Origin: Roseiconus lacunae
GTDB lineage: Bacteria; Planctomycetota; Planctomycetia; Pirellulales; Pirellulaceae
Assembly: GCF_008312935.1 (NCBI RefSeq)
Contig: NZ_VSZO01000010.1
Span: 186,001-250,000, forward strand
DNA length: 64,000 bases
Reading direction: 5' to 3'
Position 1 is the first letter of the stretch; every line of letters begins with the position of its first letter. Below are positions 44,954 to 54,332 of this stretch, piece by piece. The position numbers and the translations under genes were made by a program. The notes beneath the pieces were generated by a model. It searched no databases, was not told where the DNA came from, and saw only the letters and a list, made by a program, of their open reading frames with translations.

Positions 44954-47368
44954 CTAGAAATCGCGTCGGTTGAAGTAGACGCATGAAATCGCCAGCATGA
45001 CGACTGTGAAGATGCCACAACTGAATACCGGACGCAGGATTCTCAACCGTACGACATCGGGGTCGTCGTCGTTGTTGCCCCCCATCGTTAATGACTGCTT
45101 TCCACTCACCAGTGCGGCAACCGTCTCGCTAAGTTCACCGGTCTGGGGCGTCAGAGTTCGGAGCGGTGTGATCACCCACCGATCGACGTTGCGCCAACCG
45201 GTCAGCGTCGGACGGATCGTACGAACGACTTCGGATGCCGTAGCGCCTTCGAACCCAAGAAAGTCTAGGCGATCGATGTGGTGCGCGATCACCAATTGAT
45301 TCTCGTCTTCAGAAAATTCGATCGCCGTGACTTCGCTGAAACTCAACGCGGCCGATCGAATCGCGTCACCTTCGCGGCCTACGATCCAGACACGCCCGTC
45401 CGTCGTCAACAGCGCAAACTGCTCCGTCTGCCCGATCGGTTCGATGGCCAACAGGCGATCTCCGTCGGGGATGTCGAACTCGACTATCGTTGTTAGATCA
45501 CGAGCGTCGATCCAGCGGATGCGTTCTTCTTGGCGAGACACCAGGAGGGTCGTACCACTGGCGGCTATCACGGTCGCTGCTGCATCGTTGTCCTCGAGAA
45601 CTCGATCGGCCGCGATCAAAAACCGTCCGGTATCCGAGTCGGAAGCGTCATCCTGAAGACGCAATAATCGACCTCGTGAATAAACGATGATCGAATCGAC
45701 ACCCGGCGCGAGCGTTAATCGTACCGGGTCGGTGAGCGTTAGCCCTTCCGGCAAAACATCTTCAAAGCCCTCGGTTGCCCCACCTTGCATCCGCAACAAA
45801 TCGGATATCCAAGCCGTGGCACCGATCGTGGCGACATTAGCCGTAAGCTCCGTATCGGAGGCTTCAGCGGTCTGCCCGTCTTTGCCGTGGGCTTGCTCAT
45901 CCTGCTCTTCATTGTCCTGGGCGTCATCAGGTTCATCGGCGACGGAGTTGACCAGGGTTTCGATCGGCGCCGCCATGATGCCGGCATTGTTGAGGGCCAG
46001 AATGGAATCATGCCAAACGTAAATTCGTCGCGTTCCGTTCGGCAATCGCATGCCCGGTCGTGGCTCGTACTGATCCTGTTGCCTTAGAACCAGCGCGTCC
46101 AACGATCCGCTGCCATATAAGTTGAACCGTCCATTGCGAATCTGCGCGCTCACGAACATGGAATCCGTCAAACGAACCGGCGGGACGATCAAATCACGTC
46201 GTCGGAAATCAGTCTCGATCAGTTCATCCCATTGGTTGGTATCACGGTTGAAGAATTTCAATCCGCCGCCTCGGCAGGCGACCACCACGTCTTCGCCGTC
46301 GATGGCGAGTCGCGCAATTTGATCGGGACGCTGCACCAGCCCATCGAAGTAGCCTCCGACAAACCCGATCACCAACACCAATGCCCCGAACATGCATGTC
46401 ACACCGATCGACAGTGTCGGAGAGCGCCAACGTAATCCTGCCAGCATCGATACACTGAAAAAGACTGCGAATAAAAATACCGCTACCGGGATGCACCAAA
46501 GGATCCGGGTGTTCCAAATATCCAATCGCAGTCCCGCGATCAAATACAGTCCAATCACAAGTTGGCAAACACACAAGAACACAAACGTGCATCCACCGAC
46601 GAATTTTGCGAGCAGCAACAACGTTCTCGAAACGGGTTTACTGAGCAGCAGATGCAACGAACCGGGTTGAAGCATGTCTGGGATGATCGATGCGGTCACC
46701 AAGATGCCGAGGAAAATCAATGCAAATCCCAGCAACCAATCCATGATGACCGGCACGACGAATTGATTTACCAACGCGATGAACTGCGTTTTACCGATCG
46801 CGAAAAACGCTGGAAATTCAAACCCCGCGTACGACAACATCACCGATCGCGCCGACTGAACCGAGAAAACCCCCGGAAGCGCAGCCTCGATGCGCAGCCG
46901 TGCACGTCGTCGACGCTCCGGTTCAGTCAACATCCCCGTTTCGATCTCATCTAACGCTCGAAGCTCTCTCAATCGAACGGTCGAACGCCATGCCTCGGCG
47001 TCGTACCAACTTTCGTCGTCGAGTGCTTCGTTGAGTGCATCGGCGAGCGCTGATTTATCGATTCGAACATCTTCACCTTTGGCAACCTGGCGTAGCTGAC
47101 GTTCGACTCTCGCTGGAAACACCCGAGCGATCCGCCCGAGTGCGGTGTCAGCCTCTTTCGGATCGATCAATCCTCGAGCAAGCATCGCCTTCATTTGCGT
47201 TCCGTTGTCCAAATCGAACCAGCGGAACGTCGTCGTGTAGTCTTCGTGGTATCCGATCGGGGCGAGTGCGAGCAGGAACAACCAGATCGCGACGAACGCG
47301 ACCCATAGAATCCTCGACGACAGTGCCGCATGAAACGAATCAGTGATGATGGCCCAATATGGTCTCAC
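44954..47368 (-). CDS. ABC-2 type permease with large inserted beta-rich domain
   Basis: An 804-residue permease. One helix near residue 20-40 is followed by a 145-residue helical domain; four more helices lie between residues about 205 and 340 (for example DWLLGFALIFLGILVTASII and VFLCVCQLVIGLYLIAGL), with the ABC-2 motif PGSLHLLLSKPVSR. Residues about 345-770 are soluble, with a central acidic linker (EPDDAQDNEEQDEQ) and repeated four-strand blades (TTLLVSRQEERIRWIDA, EQFALLTTDGRVWIVG) that look like a beta-propeller. A last helix ends the protein. The helix count places the insert outside the cytoplasm. ATG 47368 overlaps the ATPase gene stop by four bases. Confidence 0.9.
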   Translation of the reverse strand: MRPYWAIITDSFHAALSSRILWVAFVAIWLFLLALAPIGYHEDYTTTFRWFDLDNGTQMKAMLARGLIDPKEADTALGRIARVFPARVERQLRQVAKGEDVRIDKSALADALNEALDDESWYDAEAWRSTVRLRELRALDEIETGMLTEPERRRRARLRIEAALPGVFSVQSARSVMLSYAGFEFPAFFAIGKTQFIALVNQFVVPVIMDWLLGFALIFLGILVTASIIPDMLQPGSLHLLLSKPVSRTLLLLAKFVGGCTFVFLCVCQLVIGLYLIAGLRLDIWNTRILWCIPVAVFLFAVFFSVSMLAGLRWRSPTLSIGVTCMFGALVLVIGFVGGYFDGLVQRPDQIARLAIDGEDVVVACRGGGLKFFNRDTNQWDELIETDFRRRDLIVPPVRLTDSMFVSAQIRNGRFNLYGSGSLDALVLRQQDQYEPRPGMRLPNGTRRIYVWHDSILALNNAGIMAAPIETLVNSVADEPDDAQDNEEQDEQAHGKDGQTAEASDTELTANVATIGATAWISDLLRMQGGATEGFEDVLPEGLTLTDPVRLTLAPGVDSIIVYSRGRLLRLQDDASDSDTGRFLIAADRVLEDNDAAATVIAASGTTLLVSRQEERIRWIDARDLTTIVEFDIPDGDRLLAIEPIGQTEQFALLTTDGRVWIVGREGDAIRSAALSFSEVTAIEFSEDENQLVIAHHIDRLDFLGFEGATASEVVRTIRPTLTGWRNVDRWVITPLRTLTPQTGELSETVAALVSGKQSLTMGGNNDDDPDVVRLRILRPVFSCGIFTVVMLAISCVYFNRRDF

Positions 47369-48417
47369 GAATCGTCCACCTCGGTTGTTCCCACCAGTCG
47401 CATGAAGGTCTCTTCGAGCGATTCTTTCTTGACCAACAATCGAGAGATCGATTGCCCGCGATCACGCAAGCGATCGACGATCTGATCGATCTGTTGCTGA
47501 CTTTCAATTTCAATCGTCAGACGGTGAGCACCACTCGCAACCGTCACGTTCACGACCGTCACATCCGATGCCGGTGAGCGTTCCTCATTAATGATTGTCG
47601 ACCAATCGAACCGCTCCGGCTGTGTTCCAGTAATCGGTAGGTCGACCACCAATTGTTTTTGGTCGTGCGAAGAAAGTTCGTCCAGGGTCCCGATCGCTTT
47701 GATTTCGCCTTGGGACAAAATCGCGACACGAGTGCAAACGAGTTCCACTTCTTGAAGGATGTGGCTGTTGAGGAAAATCGTTTTGCCGCTTTCTCGTAGC
47801 CGATCAATCACTTTGCGGACTTCGTTGCGGCCGACGGGATCCAGTCCATCGGTTGGTTCATCCAAGACCAGCAGGTCCGGGTCGTGAAGGAGTGCTTGAG
47901 CTAGTCCCAGTCGTTGGTACATTCCCTTACTGAATCGCTTGACGGACTCACGGTCGCGCCCCTGGAGGCCGACAAGCGACAGCAATTCGTCGCTGCGTTT
48001 TTGAATCTCGCCGGCGTCCATCCGGCTCATCCTGCCGTAGTAGCGAAGCGCCGAGCGGGCGGTGTGGTGACGATCGACGCGCAAAGATTCGGGAAGGTAG
48101 CCGACACGTCGGCGGGCCGCGGCGCTGCCGATTGCTTGACCGAACAGCGTCGCGTTTCCAGCAGAAGGTTGGACGACACCTAGCAACATTTTGATCAGCG
48201 TCGTCTTGCCGGCACCGTTGGGACCAAGCAAACCGAACACTTCGCCCGGATACGCTTGCAACGAAACACCACGAACGGCATTGATGTTACGTCGACCTCG
48301 GACAGACCAACTGCGATAAGTTTTCCGCAATTGATCAATGTCAACGATCGGCTGCATAGCAGTCGCCGCGAAGTCATCTGGCGACGATGCGGGCCGAGAG
48401 ACGGATGATGGAGACAC
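47365..48417 (-). CDS. ABC transporter ATP-binding protein
   Basis: A 350-residue ABC ATPase of the drug or polysaccharide-export (CcmA-like) type. Walker A LLGPNGAGKTTLIKML (about residue 65), signature RFSKGMYQRLGLAQAL, Walker B LLVLDEPTDGLDP and switch LNSHI are complete. A C-terminal DUF4162-like extension of about 100 residues ends in KKESLEETFMRLV. The frame opens at GTG 48417; ATG 48357 (MQPIVDID) is a likely alternative start. It is directly coupled to the permease gene. Confidence 0.95.
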   Translation of the reverse strand: MSPSSVSRPASSPDDFAATAMQPIVDIDQLRKTYRSWSVRGRRNINAVRGVSLQAYPGEVFGLLGPNGAGKTTLIKMLLGVVQPSAGNATLFGQAIGSAAARRRVGYLPESLRVDRHHTARSALRYYGRMSRMDAGEIQKRSDELLSLVGLQGRDRESVKRFSKGMYQRLGLAQALLHDPDLLVLDEPTDGLDPVGRNEVRKVIDRLRESGKTIFLNSHILQEVELVCTRVAILSQGEIKAIGTLDELSSHDQKQLVVDLPITGTQPERFDWSTIINEERSPASDVTVVNVTVASGAHRLTIEIESQQQIDQIVDRLRDRGQSISRLLVKKESLEETFMRLVGTTEVDDS

Positions 48418-48760
48418 GACGGCGAAGGGTACCTGCTGACGGGGGCGTCATGATCGTTGCGGCCGAAGCCTGAGGATGGTTCGTACCGCATGACGTTCGC
48501 CACGTCAACGATGTCTGTGCGTTTGGCCCCCCACGTTGTTCGATCAATCAAATTGACATGGTCATTTCAATACCCCAGCACTGCTCGATGCGGCGTGCTT
48601 TGAAAGTGACCCATCCAGGCGATGTCCGGGGCAAACAGCGGCGGATCGATTAGCCGCCGGCTAGCCGCAAGAGCTGAGCATTCTGTTTCCAAGCAGCGGA
48701 ACTCGCCGAGAGCGATGGCTGGGCGGCTGACGCGATGGTGCAGACCTGCCCGCCGGGGCG
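48418..48760. other. Intergenic stretch without a convincing gene
   Basis: A 343-base gap. It holds a 13-base perfect palindrome, TAGCCG-C-CGGCTA, at 48651-48663. A 96-codon minus-strand frame here has no recognisable features and is not accepted. Confidence 0.5.
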
Positions 48761-49207
48761 CTACTGCATCAACGACTTGGCCGTCAAGAAGAGCAGGCAG
48801 AGGACCGAGAGTGCGATGACGCCTGTTGCTAGTAAGCGATGGGCTGGGTGGCTCCAATCGGGGCGCTGGGACTCGCGTTCATAAATGCTGCGATAGCGGT
48901 CACGCTGATTCTCATTGGTAAACACGCCGTCTTCGACCAACTCGTTGAGTCCGAACTGGGTGGAATACTCGACGACTCCGAAAACAGCGTGTCGGCGGTC
49001 AAAATCGTCCACACCGACGCCTTCGAAGTACCACAATTGATTGCCGAACTCTGTTTCGGTCTCGGCGCGGTTATCGACGCAGCGAAGTTGCAGGATTTCA
49101 CTGCGTTCAGGGCAAAAGCGAGCACGGAGCATCGCCCGGTTGCAATCCAGGCGAACTTGGCGGATGGTCGCTTCGGTAAAACGCAGAACTTGTAAGTGAC
49201 TACTCAT
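48761..49207 (-). CDS. Single-TM protein, function unknown
   Basis: A 148-residue protein, mostly soluble, with one C-terminal membrane helix (residues about 124-144: HRLLATGVIALSVLCLLFLTAK). The soluble part contains LDCNRAMLRARFCPERSEILQLRCVD and NENQRDRYRSIYERE. It looks tail-anchored, with the bulk on the cytoplasmic side. A purine-rich GGGAGAT stands before ATG 49207. Family not recognised; I judge it real from its coding-like composition and ribosome site. Confidence 0.7.
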   Translation of the reverse strand: MSSHLQVLRFTEATIRQVRLDCNRAMLRARFCPERSEILQLRCVDNRAETETEFGNQLWYFEGVGVDDFDRRHAVFGVVEYSTQFGLNELVEDGVFTNENQRDRYRSIYERESQRPDWSHPAHRLLATGVIALSVLCLLFLTAKSLMQ

Positions 49208-49536
49208 TAAATTGATCTCCCTACCCGCCTAGTGGATAAAAATCTCACGTTAAGTGATTATTGCCGGTAACCTGTTCCCCGTCATCGTCAGAAATGGGAT
49301 TAAATCGTGCAAAAGGTGAAAATTTCATGAAAGCCGGGGGCAAGCAGGGCAAACGGGGCACCCTTGACGGCGGACATCCGCTAGCAAACTGAACGCATTA
49401 CCAGCAAAAATAGATCGGCAATCAACGTGAATCTGTACCGCAGTTGAACCATTGATCTAACAGGCGGTTCCGAGTCATCGGTCTGTTTGATTAGGATTTC
49501 CATCGGTCCCTTCGGTCGCCTTCAATCAGTCAAATC
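49208..49536. other. Divergent intergenic region before the histidine kinase
   Basis: A 329-base gap between divergent genes. It must carry two promoters but shows no clear consensus pair, hairpin or small frame. Confidence 0.45.
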
Positions 49537-50487
49537 ATGCTCGAACGTCGGTCACTTCGCGCCCCCGTGGTTTTGGGCGTCGTCCTTATTGTCTTGGTAG
49601 TCGTTCTCGGAGCGATTTGGACCACGTCGAGTTTCTTCACGGCGTCGCGCGGTGGGTTGTTCCTGATTCTGTTCATCATCGGCACGGTGCTTCTGATCAG
49701 CATCCTGGCGGGGGTGATCGTGTATGTCACCTTGACCGTGAAAGCATTTCGGCTGAACCAACGTCAATCGAACTTCATCGATTCGGTGACGCACGAATTA
49801 AAAAGCCCCATCGCCTCGCTGAAGCTTTACTTACAAACCATGTCGCGCCACACGGTGGATGAAAACCAGCAGCGTGACTTCCATCGAATCATGCTCGATG
49901 ACGTCGAGCGACTTGATGCCTTGATCAACCACCTGCTAGATGCGGCGCGGATCGATCGCGGTAACCAATCTGATGCCCCCGAAGTGTTTCGGCTTGATGA
50001 ATTGCTGGCCCAATGTGCACAGGCCGCTTGCATGCGCTATCGGCTTTCGCCCGACGTTGTCCAATTGGAGTGCGAACCGACCAGCATCCGCAGCCCCTGT
50101 GTTCAAGTAGAAATATTGTTCCGCAACCTGATCGATAACGCGATCAAGTACGGCGGATCACCACCGCAGGTGACCGCGTCGATCCGCCCCAGCACAGAAA
50201 AATCGAAGTCGGACCAGGTCGTGGTATCGATCGCCGACAATGGTGCGGGAATTCCCTACGACATGCGGCGCAAAATCTTTGGTCGATTCGTTCGTTTGGG
50301 AAGCGAGTTGGAGCGTAGCACTCCGGGCACTGGACTAGGTTTGTATTTGGTCCGTACGATCAGTAAATCGCTCGGGGCGACGATTCGTATCCGAGGCCGC
50401 AAAGACGTCGATGGCTCACCAGGAACGGTGTTCGAAGTAACGATGAAGCACGTCGTGCCAACGTCGATCGAACCGGTGCGCCAATGA
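49537..50487 (+). CDS. Sensor histidine kinase
   Basis: A 316-residue two-component kinase. Two N-terminal helices (residues about 10-32 and 41-64) are joined by a very short loop, so there is no sizeable extracytoplasmic sensor. HisKA follows with the H-box SVTHELKSPIASLKLYLQ (about residue 85), then HATPase with N-box RNLIDNAIKYGG, G1 DNGAGIP, F-box KIFGRFVRLG and G2 TPGTGLGLYL. It likely senses within the membrane. The response regulator gene starts 71 bases downstream. Confidence 0.95.
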   Translation: MLERRSLRAPVVLGVVLIVLVVVLGAIWTTSSFFTASRGGLFLILFIIGTVLLISILAGVIVYVTLTVKAFRLNQRQSNFIDSVTHELKSPIASLKLYLQTMSRHTVDENQQRDFHRIMLDDVERLDALINHLLDAARIDRGNQSDAPEVFRLDELLAQCAQAACMRYRLSPDVVQLECEPTSIRSPCVQVEILFRNLIDNAIKYGGSPPQVTASIRPSTEKSKSDQVVVSIADNGAGIPYDMRRKIFGRFVRLGSELERSTPGTGLGLYLVRTISKSLGATIRIRGRKDVDGSPGTVFEVTMKHVVPTSIEPVRQ

Positions 50488-50557
50488 TCCGTCCGAAACT
50501 GGCCTACGAACGTTGGCCGAGAAAGCGTCGTTTGTTTGTCCACTGAAATCCAGCATC

Positions 50558-51301
50558 ATGCGTCCACACATCCTAGTCGTCGAAGACGAAAAACATCTCG
50601 GCGTCGGCATCAAATACAACCTCGAAGCCGAAAACTACCGCGTCACGCTGGTCGAAGACGGGCCGACGGCGCTTCGCCTGATCGACGGTGCGGCCGAGCC
50701 GATCGATCTGATCGTGTTGGACCTGATGCTGCCTGGAATGAGTGGCTACGCGGTGTGCGAAACGATCCGTGATTCCGGCGTAACCACTCCGGTCTTGATG
50801 CTGTCGGCGCGCACGCTGGCCGAAGACCGCACGCGCGGTTTTGATGTCGGGGCGAACCAATACATGAACAAGCCGTTCGAACTGGACGAATTGCTTAGCC
50901 GAGTCAAGAACTTGCTGCAAATGGCCAGTCCGCATGCCGCGCCAGCGGCTTCACGCCGCGTGCGCGATGCCGTCGAGAGATTAGATTTCGGACATGTGTC
51001 GGCAAATTTTCTGACACACGAAGTCAGCGTCGACGGGAGCGTCGTTCAGATGACGCCAAAGCAGCTGAAACTGCTCCGTTACTTCGCCGAAAATCCCGAC
51101 CGCGTGATCAGCCGATCGGAGTTGCTAACCGAGGTCTGGGAAATCAGTGGCAACCTGCAAACCAGGGCGGTCGATCAAACGGTCGCCCAGCTTCGCAAAG
51201 TGATCGAGCTTGATAATACCAACCCCATTCACTTGTTGACGATTCGGGATGCCGGGTACCGATTCATTGTTCATCCGTCCTCGGAAGTTGACGAGGACTG
51301 A
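50558..51301 (+). CDS. OmpR/PhoB-family response regulator
   Basis: A 247-residue transcription factor. The receiver domain has the acidic pair VVEDE (about residue 8), the phosphoacceptor in IVLDLMLPGMSG (about residue 53) and the conserved Lys in YMNKPFE (about residue 107). The C-terminal winged helix contains MTPKQLKLLRYFAENPDRVISRSELLTEVW and RAVDQTVAQLRKVI. ATG 50558 is chosen because the receiver begins there; the frame extends to 50513. Cognate partner of the upstream kinase. Confidence 0.96.
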   Translation: MRPHILVVEDEKHLGVGIKYNLEAENYRVTLVEDGPTALRLIDGAAEPIDLIVLDLMLPGMSGYAVCETIRDSGVTTPVLMLSARTLAEDRTRGFDVGANQYMNKPFELDELLSRVKNLLQMASPHAAPAASRRVRDAVERLDFGHVSANFLTHEVSVDGSVVQMTPKQLKLLRYFAENPDRVISRSELLTEVWEISGNLQTRAVDQTVAQLRKVIELDNTNPIHLLTIRDAGYRFIVHPSSEVDED

Positions 51302-51363
51302 AACCGCAAAGGCTCACCAAGATCAACTTCGCAGCTTCGATGTCGACGGAGTCCCCGAAGCGA

Positions 51364-52029
51364 CTATTCGTCTTTCGCTTCGGCTTCGTCAGCTTCGGCT
51401 TCCAAGGCAGACAGATCTGGAGGCTCGGCTCCGGGCGGCGTCGAACTTCCCGAGTCACCGCCGCCAACACTGCCGCTCGAACCGGAATCGCTTCCGGCGC
51501 TGCTCGACTGAGGCCCACTGCCGGAATCTCCGCTACTGGCCGCAGGTGTTCCTCCCCCCTCCTCTGAATCATAAATCGCATCTTCACTTGCGGAGTCTTC
51601 GGCGGTGATGATGACCGATTCGGTTGGCCCAACCGACTGGGATTCGTCGTAAGCAAACTTGGAGTGCCGCGAGAACATCAATTCATCACCACTCTTGCGA
51701 TACACGGTGTAAAGTTTGTGCGGTTTGATGATCAAGCCACCGGTGTAGTGATAGACCTCGACCGTTTCGGGTCCATCGTCAAACGTCTCGGTCGGTTCTT
51801 TCCCAAGCAGTTCGCGGACTTCGGTGTTCGTCAAAAAGTCATTGGCCACACGATTCGCTTCCATGCTCGCTTCGGCGACTTTGTCATAATCAGCACTCAC
51901 CGCCGGTCGCGCGACGCGGTAATCGTAGATCAACGCCACGACCATCAACCCCAATAATACGTACAGGATCGCGCTCCTGGCCGGATTGCTTGTCTTGGTC
52001 GTTTCACCGCTATTGGCTTGTTCGCTCAT
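51364..52029 (-). CDS. Membrane-anchored protein with low-complexity acidic tail
   Basis: A 221-residue protein with one helix (residues about 18-36: SAILYVLLGLMVVALIYDY) near the N-terminus. Residues about 50-130 form a small folded-looking domain (VRELLGKEPTETF, VEVYHYTGGLIIKPHKLYTVY) resembling SmpA/BamE-like beta structure, though I cannot confirm it. The last 75 residues are Gly, Ser and acidic repeats. ATG 52029 (MSEQANSGE) is chosen over the longer frame from 52056. Function unknown. Confidence 0.78.
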   Translation of the reverse strand: MSEQANSGETTKTSNPARSAILYVLLGLMVVALIYDYRVARPAVSADYDKVAEASMEANRVANDFLTNTEVRELLGKEPTETFDDGPETVEVYHYTGGLIIKPHKLYTVYRKSGDELMFSRHSKFAYDESQSVGPTESVIITAEDSASEDAIYDSEEGGGTPAASSGDSGSGPQSSSAGSDSGSSGSVGGGDSGSSTPPGAEPPDLSALEAEADEAEAKDE

Positions 52030-52250
52030 TGGGATATCTCTGATGAGAAGGTACAAAAATGGAGAGTCGCCCGATCGAGTCAGGAAAGAATGCAGTCGAG
52101 GCGGAAGGGGCGTATTGTTTTAATCCAGGACGAGCGTCGGAGGGTAACGGGAGCAGGATCGAGAGGACGCTTTTTTAGAAATCCAGTCCTCGGAGACTCA
52201 AATTCGATCCACTTTCGCACGTTTGCGGCTCCGACAAGGCAGGCGACCGA

Positions 52251-53105
52251 TCAGCTTAGACGGCGAAAGACGAACTCATTGCATCCCCAACCACAACCGA
52301 CGGTGCGCAGGTTCGACAGGTGGAAGCCTTTTCGTTCCAGTGGCACGATGATGTCTTCGACCCTGGCAACCTCAAAAGGCATGCCACCAATCCAGTCAAC
52401 CCAGTCGTGCCACGCGGACATGCCTCGGTCTTGCTTCTTGGCTTTCCAGTCAGCAAACGGCAGAGGATTATTGCCATGAATCAGCCGAGCAGTGGCAAAC
52501 TTGGTCTCGTACACCCCGGCGATCATCGTCACCCATGCCGGGCGTAACACACGTGGCAAGCGATGGTAAGTTTTCTTAATCGCCAGCCATCGACGACTGG
52601 CACCACCCTGGTCGTTGTAAATCGCAATCGCGAACACGCCATCCTGGCGAACCGATTCCGATGCCAAGCGAATCGCGGTAGCCATCTCGCCGGTATGATG
52701 AAGCACTCCCCAGCTATACACAATGTCAAAAGCGCCCATTGAATTCATGAACGCTTCGTCCAGCACCGACCCCTGTGTCACTATCCAGGAGCCCGCGCCG
52801 GATGCCGAGCCAGCGATGTTAGACGCCCCGCATTCGCGTTCCCGTAGCTTTTCGGTACATGCGACCGACGCGGGGTCGAAATCGATCGAGGTGACCGTCG
52901 CACCTAAGCGGCAGGCGGCCAATGAAAAGAGTCCACTGCCACTGCCGATATCGAGAAAAGTCTTACCGGAAAGCGGTTGATCGCCGGCAGACGACAACCC
53001 TAAAAGATCGACCAACGAAACGCATGCCTGCTCGATGCGTTCTTCGTCGACGAACTGCAAGAACGCTTGCCAGTTGTCACCAAAGGCAAACCGCGTTTCG
53101 CTCAT
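52251..53105 (-). CDS. Class I SAM-dependent methyltransferase
   Basis: A 284-residue Rossmann methyltransferase. Motif I FLDIGSGSGLFSLAACRLG (about residue 50), the acidic ribose-binding strand TSIDFDP, and motif IV-V region FDIVYSWGVLHHTGEM are clear, as in Methyltransf_11/25 proteins. The C-terminal half is specific (WHDWVDWIGGMPFEVARVEDI). ATG 53105 overlaps the ogt stop by four bases. The substrate is not predictable. Confidence 0.92.
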   Translation of the reverse strand: MSETRFAFGDNWQAFLQFVDEERIEQACVSLVDLLGLSSAGDQPLSGKTFLDIGSGSGLFSLAACRLGATVTSIDFDPASVACTEKLRERECGASNIAGSASGAGSWIVTQGSVLDEAFMNSMGAFDIVYSWGVLHHTGEMATAIRLASESVRQDGVFAIAIYNDQGGASRRWLAIKKTYHRLPRVLRPAWVTMIAGVYETKFATARLIHGNNPLPFADWKAKKQDRGMSAWHDWVDWIGGMPFEVARVEDIIVPLERKGFHLSNLRTVGCGWGCNEFVFRRLS

Positions 53106-53638
53106 TTTGTTTCCAAATCCAGCAAGAACTGTTTCGTCGTCAGTCCCCCCGGGGCACTAAACCCACGCAATTGACCGTGCTGGCTGATCACTCGGTGACA
53201 AGGGATAATCAATAAAACCCGGTTACGTGACATCGCCGCGCCAACGGCTCGACTTGCCGCTTCGTTTCCCGAGCGTGTGGCAAGTTCCTTGTAGGTCGAC
53301 GTTTGGCCAAAACTGATTTGCCGACAGCACTGATAAACTCGGCGGGTAAACTCGGTGCGCCCTTGATGATCAACTTGAAGCGAATCGAAACTCACCGGTT
53401 CGCCCGCAAAGTAGCGCTCCAATTGTCGATCAAGCTCTCTGGCGGCCGTGTTTTCTGCGGCGGTGCTCTCGGTGATCGACGAAGCAGCTCCCCCGTTCGT
53501 CTCGGAGATCCAGCTCAACGAATAAAGGCCTTGTGGCGTCCAAAGCGAACGCATTTCACCGAGCGGTGAGTCATGGCGATACGCTCGCATGGAAGCGACC
53601 GAATCGATTTCTTCAATCTGTGTGTGAGTCATCGTCAT
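53102..53638 (-). CDS. ogt: Methylated-DNA--protein-cysteine methyltransferase
   Basis: A 178-residue O6-methylguanine repair protein that takes the alkyl group onto its own cysteine. The active site IIPCHRVI (about residue 145), the DNA-recognition helix segment SFGQTSTYKELATRSG and AVGAAMSRN arginine-finger region are all present. ATG 53638 is chosen because GGAGG precedes it by six bases; the frame runs to 53653. It overlaps the CPBP gene by 26 bases and the methyltransferase gene by four. Confidence 0.95.
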   Translation of the reverse strand: MTMTHTQIEEIDSVASMRAYRHDSPLGEMRSLWTPQGLYSLSWISETNGGAASSITESTAAENTAARELDRQLERYFAGEPVSFDSLQVDHQGRTEFTRRVYQCCRQISFGQTSTYKELATRSGNEAASRAVGAAMSRNRVLLIIPCHRVISQHGQLRGFSAPGGLTTKQFLLDLETK

Positions 53639-54332
53639 CCTTTTCCTCCTCATCGCTATTCTTGGCGATCACAAATTGAATCGCGTCAAAGGCAGCGTGG
53701 GCCACGATTGGAATTAGCAAGCTCTCCGTCACAATCAATAGCATCGCAAAGTAAACACCCATCAACGAGGCAATGACGACGTATAGCTTTGTGATTGGGT
53801 GAAGCAAGCCGAACGCGACTGAGGAAAATATGATAGCGGCGATCAACAACGATGGGAGCGCAACGGCGAAGCCATCGCCCACGTCGTACGGGTTGATGAT
53901 CGAAGCACTGGGATCGTCAATCGCTGTAAACCATGGCAGCAAGCAACCACGAAAAGCCAGCTCTTCACCGATTCCGGCACAGATACTCAATACGATTAGC
54001 TCTGGATAACTGAACGACAAAATCGCTTTCATCGTCGGGGCGTCGCTGAGTCGTTTAATTGCATCGATCGACCGATGCGGGATCTGCAACAGCGCGTAGA
54101 CCACGATCAGCATGGGGACTGATGCGACGATCCCAAACCCGATGTCTTTTAGAATGGGAAGTGGTTGAACGTCTTCAATGCGAGGCAGATAGGCTCGGGC
54201 ATCAAAGCCAACGATGGATGCGACGATCAATCCAACGACGCCGATTGCCAATTCGAATCCACAAGCCCAAACAAACATCAGTTCATCGGGCGAATCATGT
54301 TCCGGCGTTAGGTCTTCGTCCACGGATGTCAA
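53613..54332 (-). CDS. CPBP-family intramembrane metalloprotease
   Basis: A 239-residue membrane protein with about six helices. The three CAAX-protease motifs are present: GIGEELAFRG (EExxxR), FGLLHP (FxxxH) and HAAFDAIQF (HxxxD, where N or D is allowed). Bacterial members act as intramembrane proteases or membrane scaffolds with mostly unknown substrates. The tail is very acidic (SDEEEKDDDD), and this stretch encodes the ribosome site of the downstream ogt gene. ATG 54332 overlaps the RNase D stop by four bases. Confidence 0.92.
   Translation of the reverse strand: MTSVDEDLTPEHDSPDELMFVWACGFELAIGVVGLIVASIVGFDARAYLPRIEDVQPLPILKDIGFGIVASVPMLIVVYALLQIPHRSIDAIKRLSDAPTMKAILSFSYPELIVLSICAGIGEELAFRGCLLPWFTAIDDPSASIINPYDVGDGFAVALPSLLIAAIIFSSVAFGLLHPITKLYVVIASLMGVYFAMLLIVTESLLIPIVAHAAFDAIQFVIAKNSDEEEKDDDDSHTD
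53645..53649 (-). promoter_or_regulatory. Ribosome binding site deciding the ogt start
   Basis: On the minus strand this is GGAGG, six bases before ATG 53638, embedded in the acidic tail codons of the upstream protease gene. Confidence 0.75.
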
